A DNA stretch of 60,755 nt. It comes from Verrucomicrobiia bacterium. Its GTDB lineage: Bacteria > Verrucomicrobiota > Verrucomicrobiia > Limisphaerales > UBA1100. The stretch spans positions 1 to 60,755 of the forward strand of contig JAAZZB010000013.1 in assembly GCA_014239365.1 (NCBI GenBank), given 5' to 3'. Below, one piece after another: positions 7,719-16,232 of the stretch; the first letter of the stretch is position 1; every line of letters starts with the position of its first letter. The translations under genes were made by a program, and so were the position numbers. Under the pieces are notes generated by a model. The model saw only the letters and a program-made list of their open reading frames with translations. It was not told the origin of the DNA and made no database searches.

Positions 7719-10193
7719 TTAATTTAAATAACGAAACTCCGCGCTGCACAAAAGGGCCTGACAAAAACTACTCCACGCTTTGGCGACAAGGCGTTGAGTT
7801 ATGTCTTCTTCTTTTTGGGCGAGGTAGCGTTTGAAAAATTCTTTGGTTTTTTCTAACTCGGCAATCGAAGGGGCGCGGCCGTAGGCGAGTTGGAAGACGT
7901 GCTCGACGCGTTGGCGTTGGGTTCGGTCTTCGGTAAAAAGTTGGCGGGCCATTGCGTCGGCGGCGCGGGTGACGAAGGGGTTGTTCATCAAGTACAACGC
8001 TTGCGAGGGGACGGTGGTGGTGTCGCGTTTGCCGGTAACGAGGGTGGGCTCGGCGAAATCAAAGAGGGCCAGCGATTCGGGCACAAGATCGCGCACGATG
8101 GGCAGGAATACGGAGCGATGATCGGTGGTTTGCTGAACGTCGCGCATCAGCGAACTGCGGTTGCCGCCGGGGCCGCCGACTTGGCCATCGCCCGCGCGGG
8201 CGACGCTGGAGCCCCGGGGCGTTTCCCAAATGAGGAGGCCGCTGACCGAGAGCATCGCGTCGCGGATGGACTCGGCATCAAGCCGGCGTTTGCTGGCGCG
8301 CCAGAGGAAACGGTTTTCGGGATCGGCATTGTAATTGGCGGAGTGGTGTTGGGAGGATTGCCGGTAGGTTTGGCTGAGCACGATTTCGCGGATGAGTTTT
8401 TTTGTCGACCACCCGTTTTCGATGAAGCGCAGCGCAAGGTGATCAAGCAGTGCGGGATGGCTCGGGGCTTCGCCGGTGGAGCCGAAATTATCCATGCTGC
8501 GCACGAGGCCTTGCCCGAGCAGATGATGCCAAATGCGGTTGACCATCACGCGGGCGGTGAGCGGGTTGCGGGCATCAACGAGCCACTCGGCGAGCTGGCG
8601 GCGGCCGCTGCTGCGCGCATCGAAGGTGGCGCGGTGATCCGGGTTGACGATGGAGACAAACCCGCGCGGCACGAGGTCGCCGCGTTGATCAATTTCGCCG
8701 CGCTCGAGCAGTCGCGTGCCGCGGGCGGAGGCGCGGTCGCGCACGCCCATCGCGAGCGGCTTGGCGGTGCCGTTTTCAAAATAGCGATCTAACTCGCTTT
8801 GAATTGTGTTGATTCGCAAACCGGCAACTTGAAGGCGGAAGGGGGGGATGGTGTTGCGACCGGCGGCGCGGTCCTCGCGAATACGGACGGCCAAGTCGTT
8901 GCGGGCGATGATGGCCTGTTCCTTTGAACGCTCGAGGCGCGCGCGATTGGCGTCGGTCAGCGGCGCGGCGGATTGCGCGGCGGTTTCCACGGGCAACGTA
9001 ATGAGCGACGAGGCGTGGCGACTGCCCGGGCCGCGGATGGTGCCGAACTGCACCTCGCTGCTGGCGAAGATGCCGGCGAGCGAGTAGTACTCGCGCTGCG
9101 GAATGGGATCGAACTTGTGATCGTGACAACGCGCGCACGCGATGGTGAGGCCGAGCACGGCACGCGAGGTGGCCTCGATTTGTTCGTCGAGCACGTCCAT
9201 AAAAAACTGCGTGGGGTTGCGTTCGTTGTGCGACTTGGGGCCGATGGCGAGGAAGCCGGTGGCGGTTTGCATTTCGGCGCGCTGGCGGTCATCGCGCGCG
9301 GGCAGGAGGTCGCCGGCGATTTGTTCGCGGATGAATTGGTTGTACGGCTTGTCGGCATTGAACGCCGCAATGACGTAATCGCGATAACGCCACGCGTGCG
9401 GGTAAGTGTTGTTCGCCTCCTTGCCGCTGGATTCCGCGTAGCGCGCGACGTCCAGCCAATGGCGGCCCCAACGCTCGCCAAAACTATCCGAGGCGAGCAG
9501 GCGATCCACGAGCTTCTCGAATGCGCGCGGGTCTTTGTCCGCCACAAAGGCCGCCACTTCTTTTGGCGTGGGCGGCACACCGTTAAGGTCAAAGAACACC
9601 CGCCGAATGAGCGTGCGCCGATCCGCCTCGGGCGAGGGCTTCAGCGATTTCCCTTCGAGCTTCGCGAGCACAAACCGGTCGATGTCCGACCGCGCCCAAT
9701 TCGTATCTTTCACTTTCGGCACGGTTGGTTGGGTGGGCACTTTGAAGGCCCAATGATTTTTGGATTTCTCCCAACCAGGATTTTCCACCGCCACACCATC
9801 GCGCGGATCCGGTGCGCCCATCGCAATCCATTTTTCAAAATCCGCAATCACCGACGCCGGTAATTTTTCCTTCGGCGGCATTGCGAGATCCTCATCGCCA
9901 TACCGAATCGCTTCGATCAGCAAACTCCCGCGCACATCCCCCGGCACCACCGCGTGCCCCGAGTCGCCCCCCTTACGAATCCCCGCCCGTGTGTCCAGCA
10001 CCAGCCCGCCCTTCACCTTCTCGCTATCGGCGGAGTGGCACTGATAACACCGCTCCACCAAAACCGGCCGAATCTTCTTCTCAAAAAAAGCCAACCCCGC
10101 CGCCGTGGGTTTTTCCGCCCCCAGCACGTTCGCGCCAATCAACGGCAATAAAAACGGCCCACACCATAGACGCATTAATTTCATCGGTCCCAT
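7719..10193 (-). CDS. PSCyt1 / DUF1549 / DUF1553 cytochrome c protein
   Basis: This 824-residue secreted protein has the same domain order as the gene at 1384-3810. A signal peptide (ends LIGANVLGA-EKP) is followed by PSCyt1 with CYQCH near residue 53. DUF1549 includes CARCHDHKFDPIPQREYY, and DUF1553 ends in AEFRYLN. ATG 10193, 10184 and 10175 are all possible starts; AGGAAG lies just upstream of the first. It probably binds haem c in the periplasm and works with the DUF1501 partner one nucleotide downstream. It is a diverged paralogue of the first operon rather than a recent duplicate. Confidence 0.92.
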   Translation of the reverse strand: MGPMKLMRLWCGPFLLPLIGANVLGAEKPTAAGLAFFEKKIRPVLVERCYQCHSADSEKVKGGLVLDTRAGIRKGGDSGHAVVPGDVRGSLLIEAIRYGDEDLAMPPKEKLPASVIADFEKWIAMGAPDPRDGVAVENPGWEKSKNHWAFKVPTQPTVPKVKDTNWARSDIDRFVLAKLEGKSLKPSPEADRRTLIRRVFFDLNGVPPTPKEVAAFVADKDPRAFEKLVDRLLASDSFGERWGRHWLDVARYAESSGKEANNTYPHAWRYRDYVIAAFNADKPYNQFIREQIAGDLLPARDDRQRAEMQTATGFLAIGPKSHNERNPTQFFMDVLDEQIEATSRAVLGLTIACARCHDHKFDPIPQREYYSLAGIFASSEVQFGTIRGPGSRHASSLITLPVETAAQSAAPLTDANRARLERSKEQAIIARNDLAVRIREDRAAGRNTIPPFRLQVAGLRINTIQSELDRYFENGTAKPLAMGVRDRASARGTRLLERGEIDQRGDLVPRGFVSIVNPDHRATFDARSSGRRQLAEWLVDARNPLTARVMVNRIWHHLLGQGLVRSMDNFGSTGEAPSHPALLDHLALRFIENGWSTKKLIREIVLSQTYRQSSQHHSANYNADPENRFLWRASKRRLDAESIRDAMLSVSGLLIWETPRGSSVARAGDGQVGGPGGNRSSLMRDVQQTTDHRSVFLPIVRDLVPESLALFDFAEPTLVTGKRDTTTVPSQALYLMNNPFVTRAADAMARQLFTEDRTQRQRVEHVFQLAYGRAPSIAELEKTKEFFKRYLAQKEEDITQRLVAKAWSSFCQALLCSAEFRYLN

Positions 10194-10260
10194 TCTTCCT
10201 CAAAAGACGTTGCCCATCAATAATTGTTACGTCGCCGTTTTAATGGTTCAGACTTAGCAC

Positions 10261-10275
10261 CCACCTCAGAGGTGG
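10261..10275. promoter_or_regulatory. Perfect palindrome upstream of the copper group, possible operator
   Basis: CCACCTC and GAGGTGG face each other around a single A, 25 nt upstream of the Cys-rich protein gene. A metal-responsive repressor could bind here, but no regulator gene is nearby. It may equally be an interspersed repeat. Confidence 0.3.
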
Positions 10276-10299
10276 ATGAACTAAGGAATCAACTGTTGC

Positions 10300-10752
10300 G
10301 TGTTTTTTAACCTCAAGTTGACATTGCGGGGCGTTGCCTCTAGTTTGCCGACAGTGAAAGCGCACTGGCAGGCAATGATGGTGGCGGGGTTGGGCTTGAT
10401 TTTGGCCAATCCGGTTTGCATTTGCCGTGCCGAATCGATGCCTTCCGCAGAGGCAGTGGAAGCCACGGAAACCCAAAGCAGTTGTTGCAGCAAAAGGGCC
10501 GAGCCTTCGGGCGATGCGCCCGCGCCGTTTGTTCCCGCGCCGTGCGATTGCGAGATTTCTGTGAACGAAGGACTCGCGCAAGCGCAGGATAAATTTGCTA
10601 TTCCGACCGTCGATGCCCAAGCCTTTCAGGCAAACAAAAGTGTCCTGACGATTCAGCCGGCGCTCACGTTCGCGCTTTCGATCGCCGCACCGCCCGCTGC
10701 GGAATTTCGCGGGCCGCCCTTGCGGCATCTTCATTCGGTTTATCGCCTCTGA
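10300..10752 (+). CDS. Small Cys-rich secreted protein, probably metal related
   Basis: The frame opens with GTG at 10300. In-frame alternatives are GTG 10354 and ATG 10375, and the latter gives a better leader (MMVAGLGLILANPVCICRA). After the hydrophobic leader come a CC pair (SSCCSKR), a CDC motif (PAPCDCEIS) and a tail of low complexity. I recognise no named domain. Similar short Cys/His-rich exported proteins often precede copper-handling genes, and a multicopper oxidase starts about 110 nt downstream. A periplasmic metal-binding role is an inference from that context. Confidence 0.5.
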   Translation: MFFNLKLTLRGVASSLPTVKAHWQAMMVAGLGLILANPVCICRAESMPSAEAVEATETQSSCCSKRAEPSGDAPAPFVPAPCDCEISVNEGLAQAQDKFAIPTVDAQAFQANKSVLTIQPALTFALSIAAPPAAEFRGPPLRHLHSVYRL

Positions 10753-10863
10753 TTGCTTCGCCATTGACTTCGGCAACACGCTTTTGCGGATGTTGGATGA
10801 AGGTCATTTTCCCTTTTGTCGCGCGTGCTTATTCGCACGTTTTTTGATCACCCGTTTTTACAA

Positions 10864-12876
10864 ATGAAAAAACTAATTTTAATTTCAACACTTGGCGTTT
10901 GGTTGAGTTGCGCCGCCGCTGCACACGGCGCGGTGGTGAATTATGATTTAACCATTTCCGAAAAAATCATTGCGCCCGAAGGCAAACGCGTGATCGCGCT
11001 GGCCATCAATGACAGCATCCCCGGGCCCACGCTGCGCTTTCGCGTGGGCGATACCGCGCGCATTCGCGTGCACAATCGGTTGCCCAAAGAGGCCACCATT
11101 TTGCACTGGCACGGGTTGCTGCTGCCCAACGCGCAGGATGGTGTGGCGCCGCTGACCACACCGGCGATTCCTGCAGGCAAATATTTTGATTATGAATTTC
11201 CGCTGACGCACGCCGGCACGTTTTGGTATCACTCGCACAAGGGCTTGCAGGAACAACGCGGTTTGTATGGCGCGATTGTCGTGGAACCCACCGAGGCCGT
11301 GGGCCCGCCGGTAGATCGCGAGCACGTGGTGGTGCTTTCGGATTGGACCAACGAGGATCCCAACGAAGTGATGCGCACGCTGTTGCGCGGGGACGAATGG
11401 TACGCCATTCGCAAGGGCAATATGCAATCGATTTGGGGCGCGCACAAGGCGGGCGCGTTGGGCGAATATTTTTCGCGCGAATGGACGCGGATGCCGCCGA
11501 TGGATATTTCCGATGTGGCCTACGACGCCTTTTGGGCTAATGGAAAAAAGCGAATGCCGCTCGATAGCAAAGGCGGCGAGCGCGTGAAGTTGCGGCTCAT
11601 CAACGCCGGGGCGTCCACGTATTTTTATGTGCACTCGGCCACGGGGCCATTGACGATTGTGGCGGCGGACGGCCAAAACGTTGAGCCGGTTAAAGTAAAT
11701 CGGCTGCTAATGGGAATGGGCGAAACGTATGACGTGATCGTGACGCTGCCCGCGAGTGGCCGCTATGAAGTGCGGGCCACGGCGCAGGATGGATCGGGGC
11801 ACGCGTCCATTTTTCTGGGCGCAGGCGCAGAGCATTTGGCGAAGAATATTCCGAAGCCGGATTTGTATTCAATGGATTGGATGCTCGCCGGTTTGGAGAA
11901 AGATGATGAACCGCTCGACACGCCCGAGCCACCGCGTCCGTTGTCGCCTTATCGAAAGTTGCGGGCATTGGCTTCCACCAAACTGCCCGTCGATGCGCCG
12001 GTGCGAGAGATCGAGCTGCGCCTCACGGGCAATATGCAGCGCTATATGTGGTCGTTCAACGGCAAGATGATCAAGGAAGAATCCACCATTCGGGTGAAGC
12101 GCGGTGAAGTGTTGCGGATGAAATTTATAAACGACACGATGATGCATCATCCGCTGCATTTGCACGGGCACTTTTTTCGGCTGTTGAATGGGCAAGGCGA
12201 TTTTGCGCCGCTCAAGCACACGGTCGATGTGCCGCCGATGGCGCGCGCGGCGATTGAGTTTCTCGCCAACGAACAGGGCGACTGGATTTTTCATTGCCAC
12301 CTGCTTTATCACATGAAAGCCGGAATGAGCCGCGTGATCAGCTACGACGATCAAGGCGCGGATCACAAACCCAAGCTCGATTACCAATCCATGAACCCGT
12401 GGACGTTCAATATGGATGCCACCGCGCAAACCAACTTTAGCGAAGGCCGCGCCGGCTGGCGCAATGCGCGCAACAATCTCGATTTCACTTGGGATTATGA
12501 GTTTGAGGAAAAAGAATACGAGATGGATGTGGTTTTGAAATATTTCCACAACCACAATTGGTCCTCGCTCTACGGCTACCGTTTCACCAACGAACACGAC
12601 GCGAAGGATCGAGCGTTTGCCGGTGCGCAATACCGGCTGCCGCTGATGGCTTACAACAGGCTCACGGTGGATTCCGAAGGTGACTTTCGCACCGGCTTGG
12701 CGAAATCCCTGCAACTCACCCAACGCCTAAGCCTCGAAAACGAACTCGAGTACGACACCCACTCCGATTGGGAATGGCGCGCCGGCCTCGAGTATCGCCT
12801 CAACAAACGGTGGTCCATCACCGGCGGCTACCACTCCGACCACGCCTTCGGCCTCGGCCTGAATTTCAAATGGTAA
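10864..12876 (+). CDS. Multicopper oxidase (CopA-like) fused to a CopB-like beta-barrel segment
   Basis: The start is ATG 10864, because it begins a signal peptide (MKKLILISTLGVWLSC). Four copper motifs are visible. HWHG is near residue 81, HSH near 123, HPLHLHGHFF near 428 and HCHLLYHMKAGM near 476, the last with the axial Met of a type 1 site. This is a complete three-domain laccase/CopA-type oxidase. From about residue 509 an extra 160-residue tail follows. It has alternating aromatic strands (YDTHSDWEWRAGLEYRLNK) and ends in FGLGLNFKW, like the C-terminal strands of outer-membrane CopB. The enzyme probably oxidises Cu(I) or sequesters copper in the periplasm, and the tail may tether it to the outer membrane. 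Confidence 0.85.
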   Translation: MKKLILISTLGVWLSCAAAAHGAVVNYDLTISEKIIAPEGKRVIALAINDSIPGPTLRFRVGDTARIRVHNRLPKEATILHWHGLLLPNAQDGVAPLTTPAIPAGKYFDYEFPLTHAGTFWYHSHKGLQEQRGLYGAIVVEPTEAVGPPVDREHVVVLSDWTNEDPNEVMRTLLRGDEWYAIRKGNMQSIWGAHKAGALGEYFSREWTRMPPMDISDVAYDAFWANGKKRMPLDSKGGERVKLRLINAGASTYFYVHSATGPLTIVAADGQNVEPVKVNRLLMGMGETYDVIVTLPASGRYEVRATAQDGSGHASIFLGAGAEHLAKNIPKPDLYSMDWMLAGLEKDDEPLDTPEPPRPLSPYRKLRALASTKLPVDAPVREIELRLTGNMQRYMWSFNGKMIKEESTIRVKRGEVLRMKFINDTMMHHPLHLHGHFFRLLNGQGDFAPLKHTVDVPPMARAAIEFLANEQGDWIFHCHLLYHMKAGMSRVISYDDQGADHKPKLDYQSMNPWTFNMDATAQTNFSEGRAGWRNARNNLDFTWDYEFEEKEYEMDVVLKYFHNHNWSSLYGYRFTNEHDAKDRAFAGAQYRLPLMAYNRLTVDSEGDFRTGLAKSLQLTQRLSLENELEYDTHSDWEWRAGLEYRLNKRWSITGGYHSDHAFGLGLNFKW

Positions 12877-12905
12877 AAATCAATTAACAACACCAACACT
12901 AAAAA

Positions 12906-13151
12906 ATGAAAAACACACTACTGATCATCGCCTTCACCAGCACTTTGCTGTTGGGCTGCAACTCAACGAACCTCGCAAACACCAAGGCGTATCCACTGAA
13001 AACCTGCATGGTGTCCGACAATGACCTGGGATCTATGGGCAAGCCCGTGGTGATTGTGCACGAAGGCCAACAAATCAAATTCTGCTGCAAACCCTGCATC
13101 AAGAAATTCAAGAAAGATCCCGCCAAGTATTTGGCAAAGCTGGAACAATAA
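12906..13151 (+). CDS. TRASH/YHS-like metal-binding lipoprotein
   Basis: This 81-residue protein has a lipobox (STLLLGC) at its N-terminus, so it is a predicted lipoprotein. The mature part resembles a TRASH/YHS finger. It has TCMVSDNDLGSMGKPV, then a beta hairpin (IVHEGQQIKFCCKPC) and a basic helix (IKKFKKDPAKYLAKL). Three cysteines in CCKPC plus the upstream one could bind Cu or another soft metal. It starts 29 nt after the oxidase, in the same direction, and probably belongs to the same transcript. Metal identity is inferred from context. Confidence 0.75.
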   Translation: MKNTLLIIAFTSTLLLGCNSTNLANTKAYPLKTCMVSDNDLGSMGKPVVIVHEGQQIKFCCKPCIKKFKKDPAKYLAKLEQ

Positions 13152-13164
13152 TTTTAATTAAATC

Positions 13165-13578
13165 ATGTTCGAAATTCACCCGCAACTGACGAAGGACTGC
13201 CATTCATTGGGCCGACTCGCGAGCGGTCATTTGCTCCTGCATCGCAACGCGGAAGTGACGTGGTTCATTCTCGTGCCGGAAACGGAGGCGGTCGATTTGC
13301 TCGATCTCCCGCCCGGAGAGTTGCAGCGGGTGATGGATGATTGCCAAATGTTGTCGGCTTATCTCAAACAGGAACTGAATTTCCCGAAGGTTAATTTTGG
13401 TGCGATGGGAAATGTCGTGCCGCAGCTTCACCTGCACATCATCGGCCGCACGCCGGATGACGTTTGTTGGCCCCGCCCCGTTTGGGGAAATTTGCCCGAA
13501 GGCAAAACGCACAGCGCCGAAGCCATTCACACTTTCAAAAACACTGCCAAACGCATTGCGGACGGTGAGAGTTGTTGA
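13165..13578 (+). CDS. HIT-family hydrolase
   Basis: This 137-residue HIT domain protein is a predicted nucleotide hydrolase or transferase. The histidine triad region reads VPQLHLHIIGR; the first triad His is replaced by Gln, as in a common HIT subgroup. The upstream part (HRNAEVTWFILVPETEAVDL) is the usual HIT core. It lies 13 nt downstream of the metal-binding lipoprotein, so it may be co-transcribed. A link to copper handling is not evident. The substrate cannot be named. Confidence 0.85.
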   Translation: MFEIHPQLTKDCHSLGRLASGHLLLHRNAEVTWFILVPETEAVDLLDLPPGELQRVMDDCQMLSAYLKQELNFPKVNFGAMGNVVPQLHLHIIGRTPDDVCWPRPVWGNLPEGKTHSAEAIHTFKNTAKRIADGESC

Positions 13579-13707
13579 GCACGGCCTGAATAGGGATGAA
13601 GCATTGAGAATCCGATAGGTCGCCAGTGTTTTGTTCAACCATTCCTCTTAATGGCGGGCCGGTGATGTTTGCTTGAAGGGGTGGCGAAATTGCGGCACAC
13701 TAATCGG

Positions 13708-13929
13708 ATGAGCAAAATGAATCCGCGAGAGTTTAACGTGGTGGTGGAACGCGATGAGGATGGGTTTTATGTCGCCTCGGTGCCGGGGCTGCACGGGTGC
13801 CACACGCAGGCGCGCACCCAGGAGGAGTTGCGCGAACGCGTGAAGGAAGCCATCGAGCTGTGCCTCGAGGTGGAAGCGGAGTCGCCACCCAAAACAAAAT
13901 TCGTGGGCATTGAACAGGTGACCGTCTGA
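13708..13929 (+). CDS. hicB: HicB-family antitoxin
   Basis: This 73-residue protein begins at ATG 13708 (ATG 13717 is also possible). It has the partial RNase H-like fold of HicB (FNVVVERDEDGFYVASVPGL, then HGCHTQARTQEELRERVKEA). No separate DNA-binding domain is present. The stop TGA overlaps the ATG of the next gene by one base, so the pair is translationally coupled. The antitoxin-first order is the reverse of the classical hicAB order but is frequent in chromosomal pairs. Confidence 0.85.
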   Translation: MSKMNPREFNVVVERDEDGFYVASVPGLHGCHTQARTQEELRERVKEAIELCLEVEAESPPKTKFVGIEQVTV

Positions 13930-14153
13930 TGCCACGATCGCCACGATTGCGCGGAAGGGAGATTGTGCGTGCGTTGGAAAAGGGTGGATTTGCTGTGGCG
14001 CGCGTGAAGGGTAGCCATCATTTTATGAAGCATCCCGACGGCCGAGCCACGGTGGTGGCAGTACACTCAGGGGAAACTGTCGGCCCCGGGCTGCTGAGAA
14101 AAATCCTCAGAGACACGGAGCTTGATGCTGCGGAATTTCAAAAATTCCTGTGA
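13929..14153 (+). CDS. hicA: HicA-family mRNA interferase toxin
   Basis: This 74-residue protein has the double-stranded RNA-binding-like fold of HicA/YcfA. The catalytic histidine motif GSHHFMKHPDGR is intact, preceded by the typical GREIVRALEKGGFAVARVKG. It ends with a helix (LLRKILRDTELDAAEFQKFL). It overlaps hicB by one base. It is predicted to cleave mRNA when released from HicB. Confidence 0.88.
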   Translation: MPRSPRLRGREIVRALEKGGFAVARVKGSHHFMKHPDGRATVVAVHSGETVGPGLLRKILRDTELDAAEFQKFL

Positions 14154-14224
14154 ATCTCTTCACCTCAAATGACTTGCCAAACCCAACAGTCGCCGCAAAA
14201 GTCGCCGCCGATTAATCAAACATC

Positions 14225-15325
14225 ATGAGTAATAAAAAAGTTCGTTGGGGATTTCTGAGCACGGCTTGGATTGGGATGAAGAATTGGCAATCGGTTGCGC
14301 TGTCGGGCAACGGCGTGATTGTTGCGGTGGCCAGTCGCGAGCGGGCCAAGGCGCAGGCGTGGATTGATGAGTGCTCGGGGCACGTGCCCTTTGCGGAAAA
14401 GCCGGAGGCGGTGGAGGGCTACGATGCGCTGCTGGCGCGCGATGATATTGATGCGGTTTATATTCCGTTGCCGACGGGCCTGCGGGCGGAGTGGGTCATC
14501 AAAGCGGCTCAGGCGGGCAAGCATGTGGTGTGCGAAAAACCGTGCGGGATGGATGTGGCGGAGTTGGAAAAAATTCTCGCCGCGTGCGATGCGGCGGGCG
14601 TGCAGTTTATGGATGGCGTGATGTTTATGCACAGCGCGCGGCTGGATGCGTTGCGCAACACGTTGACCGACGGAAGCATCGGCGAACTGCGTCGGATTGC
14701 CTCGGCGTTTAGCTTCAATGGCGGCGATGATTTTCGCGAAGGCAATATCCGCATGCACAGCGCGCTTGAACCGCTCGGCTGCCTCGGCGATCTCGGCTGG
14801 TATAATATCCGGTTCAACCTGTGGGTGATGGATTACGCAATGCCCAAGGCCGTGAGTGGCCGAATGCTCCGCGGCGCGGCGCGCAGTGATAGCCCAGACA
14901 AAGTGCCCATGGAATTTTCTGGCGAATTGTTTTTCGACAACGACGTGACCGCGAGTTTCTACTGCTCCTTCCTCACCGCCAACCAACAATGGGCCCACGT
15001 GAGCGGCACCGACGGCACGGCACGCCTCGATGATTTTGTGGTGCCCTTTTATGGCAGCGAAGTGAGCTACACCGTGAGCAATACCGAAAGCAATCAACAC
15101 GTGTGCGATTTCAATATGGAACGCCACGACCGAATCGTGTCGGTAAACGAATACGGCGGCAGCCATCCCACCGCGCAGGAAACCAACCTCTTCCGCAACT
15201 TCGCCGATTTAGTATTAAGCGGCACGCCGGATAAAAAGTGGGGCGACATTGCATTGAAAACTCAACAAGTCACAATGGCCTGCATCGAGTCCGCCAAACA
15301 AGACGGCGCGCGCGTGGAGCTTTAA
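14225..15325 (+). CDS. Gfo/Idh/MocA family oxidoreductase
   Basis: This 366-residue cytosolic protein has no signal peptide. The Rossmann N-terminus begins VRWGFLSTAWIG, where the usual GxGxxG is altered, as in some family members. The catalytic EKP motif is in HVVCEKPCGMDVAELEKIL near residue 107. The C-terminal alpha/beta dimerisation domain is complete (ends ESAKQDGARVEL). Members oxidise or epimerise sugars, inositols or related diols with NAD(P). It stands alone, with no sugar genes adjacent, so the substrate is unknown. Confidence 0.9.
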   Translation: MSNKKVRWGFLSTAWIGMKNWQSVALSGNGVIVAVASRERAKAQAWIDECSGHVPFAEKPEAVEGYDALLARDDIDAVYIPLPTGLRAEWVIKAAQAGKHVVCEKPCGMDVAELEKILAACDAAGVQFMDGVMFMHSARLDALRNTLTDGSIGELRRIASAFSFNGGDDFREGNIRMHSALEPLGCLGDLGWYNIRFNLWVMDYAMPKAVSGRMLRGAARSDSPDKVPMEFSGELFFDNDVTASFYCSFLTANQQWAHVSGTDGTARLDDFVVPFYGSEVSYTVSNTESNQHVCDFNMERHDRIVSVNEYGGSHPTAQETNLFRNFADLVLSGTPDKKWGDIALKTQQVTMACIESAKQDGARVEL

Positions 15326-15326
15326 G

Positions 15327-15406
15327 AGTTAACCACAGATTACGCAGATGAACGCAGATTTTTTTATTGGGTTTCCTCTGCGAAACTCTGCGTAATCTGT
15401 GGTTAA
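15327..15406. repeat. Perfect 20-bp inverted repeat between convergent genes
   Basis: Arms 15327-15346 (TTAACCACAGATTACGCAGA) and 15387-15406 are exactly complementary, with a 40-nt loop that holds another CGCAGAT unit. The element fills the gap between the oxidoreductase and the convergent vapC. It resembles the interspersed CACAGAT/CACGGAT family seen in the glp and cys regions. It could also act as a bidirectional terminator. Confidence 0.75.
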
Positions 15407-15413
15407 TACTGGG

Positions 15414-15437
15414 CCAGCCGGCAAGGTGCCGGCAGCA
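15414..15437. repeat. Short GC-rich interspersed repeat (CGGCAAGGTG type)
   Basis: Second copy of the repeat at 6306-6330, here GCCGGCAAGGTGCCGGCAGC. It lies 3 nt after the vapC stop. GCCGGC units on both sides of AAGGT allow a small hairpin. Confidence 0.5.
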
Positions 15438-15440
15438 CAT

Positions 15441-15818
15441 TTATGCCTCTAATGTTTTGATAGGGTACTCCATCAACTGTTTGTCGCGCGTCACTAAAGT
15501 AAATCCTTCGTGCTTGGCCTGCGCGGCTAGTAGGCAATCGAAGGGGTCGCTGTGAACTTTCGGCATCGTCGCGATTTCCATCGTGTGCGGGATGGTGATG
15601 GGGAGGGATTGGAAGCGGCTGCGTTTCATCAGTGCCTCGAGGTTGGGAGGCATCTCCAATTTTCCGATGGACATTTTGATGGCAATTTCAAGCGTGCTCG
15701 CGGCGCTTACGTAAACTGAATTTTCGCCGTCCCTAATGGCCTCCTGCGTGGATGCCTTTAATTCCTCTGGCTTGGTGAAACACCAAATGAGAATGTGCGT
15801 GTCGAGCAACAGATTCAT
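15441..15818 (-). CDS. vapC: PIN-domain toxin (VapC-like)
   Basis: This 125-residue PIN protein is a predicted RNase toxin. Acidic residues are visible at D6 in MNLLLDTHILIW, in the STLEIAIKMSIGKLE helix, and in the HSDPFDCLLAAQA motif near residue 88-92. This is the DUF4411-like/Phd-associated type, with TLVTRDKQL before the C-terminus. The start overlaps the stop of the Phd-type antitoxin by 4 nt (ATGA), which indicates coupled translation. Confidence 0.9.
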   Translation of the reverse strand: MNLLLDTHILIWCFTKPEELKASTQEAIRDGENSVYVSAASTLEIAIKMSIGKLEMPPNLEALMKRSRFQSLPITIPHTMEIATMPKVHSDPFDCLLAAQAKHEGFTLVTRDKQLMEYPIKTLEA

Positions 15819-16096
15819 TGTTTCGGCTTCTTTTTGTAATCGATGTTCAACGGATCATCCGGCCCGCCCTCGTAAAAAAGCTTGAGCATCTCCGGCGGCA
15901 GTTCATCAAAATCATCAGCCATCCATACCTTGCCCTCCCAACCGCCGAGCGTGCGCGGGGAGGTATCGCGCTCGATGGGCACGAGCTTGGCGATGGGCTT
16001 GCCGGCTTTGCCGATGACCACTTCCTTCCCCGCCTGCACCTCCGCCAACAACCGCGAAAGATGCGTCTTCGCCTCCTGCACATTAGTGATTTCCAT
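15815..16096 (-). CDS. Phd/YefM-type antitoxin
   Basis: This 93-residue protein starts at ATG 16096. A TTG two codons upstream is possible but would lie in the -10 region of the predicted promoter. The N-terminal Phd fold is clear (MEITNVQEAKTHLSRLLAEV, then VIGKAGKPIAKLVPIE). The C-terminal tail (about 50-93) is acidic and presumably binds the PIN toxin. It should also repress its own promoter. Confidence 0.88.
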   Translation of the reverse strand: MEITNVQEAKTHLSRLLAEVQAGKEVVIGKAGKPIAKLVPIERDTSPRTLGGWEGKVWMADDFDELPPEMLKLFYEGGPDDPLNIDYKKKPKQ

Positions 16097-16102
16097 CCAC
16101 AA

Positions 16103-16131
16103 AATATACAGACCAGACTTAGTCTAGTCAA
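16103..16131 (-). promoter_or_regulatory. Predicted sigma-70 promoter for the phd-vapC pair
   Basis: On the minus strand TTGACT (16126-16131) and TATATT (16103-16108) are 17 nt apart. The expected start point falls on the A of the antitoxin ATG at 16096, which predicts a leaderless transcript. The palindrome AGACTTAGTCT at 16115-16125 fills the spacer and is a natural operator for the antitoxin complex. Confidence 0.6.
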
Positions 16132-16232
16132 CTTGTTTTAGTGTAAAAAATGGGTGTTTGGCTTTTGTTGAAAAATTTTCAACCGCCAAGTTTCAAAGAT
16201 GCCAAGATTTTTGAGGGAGGAATTCTTGGAGG

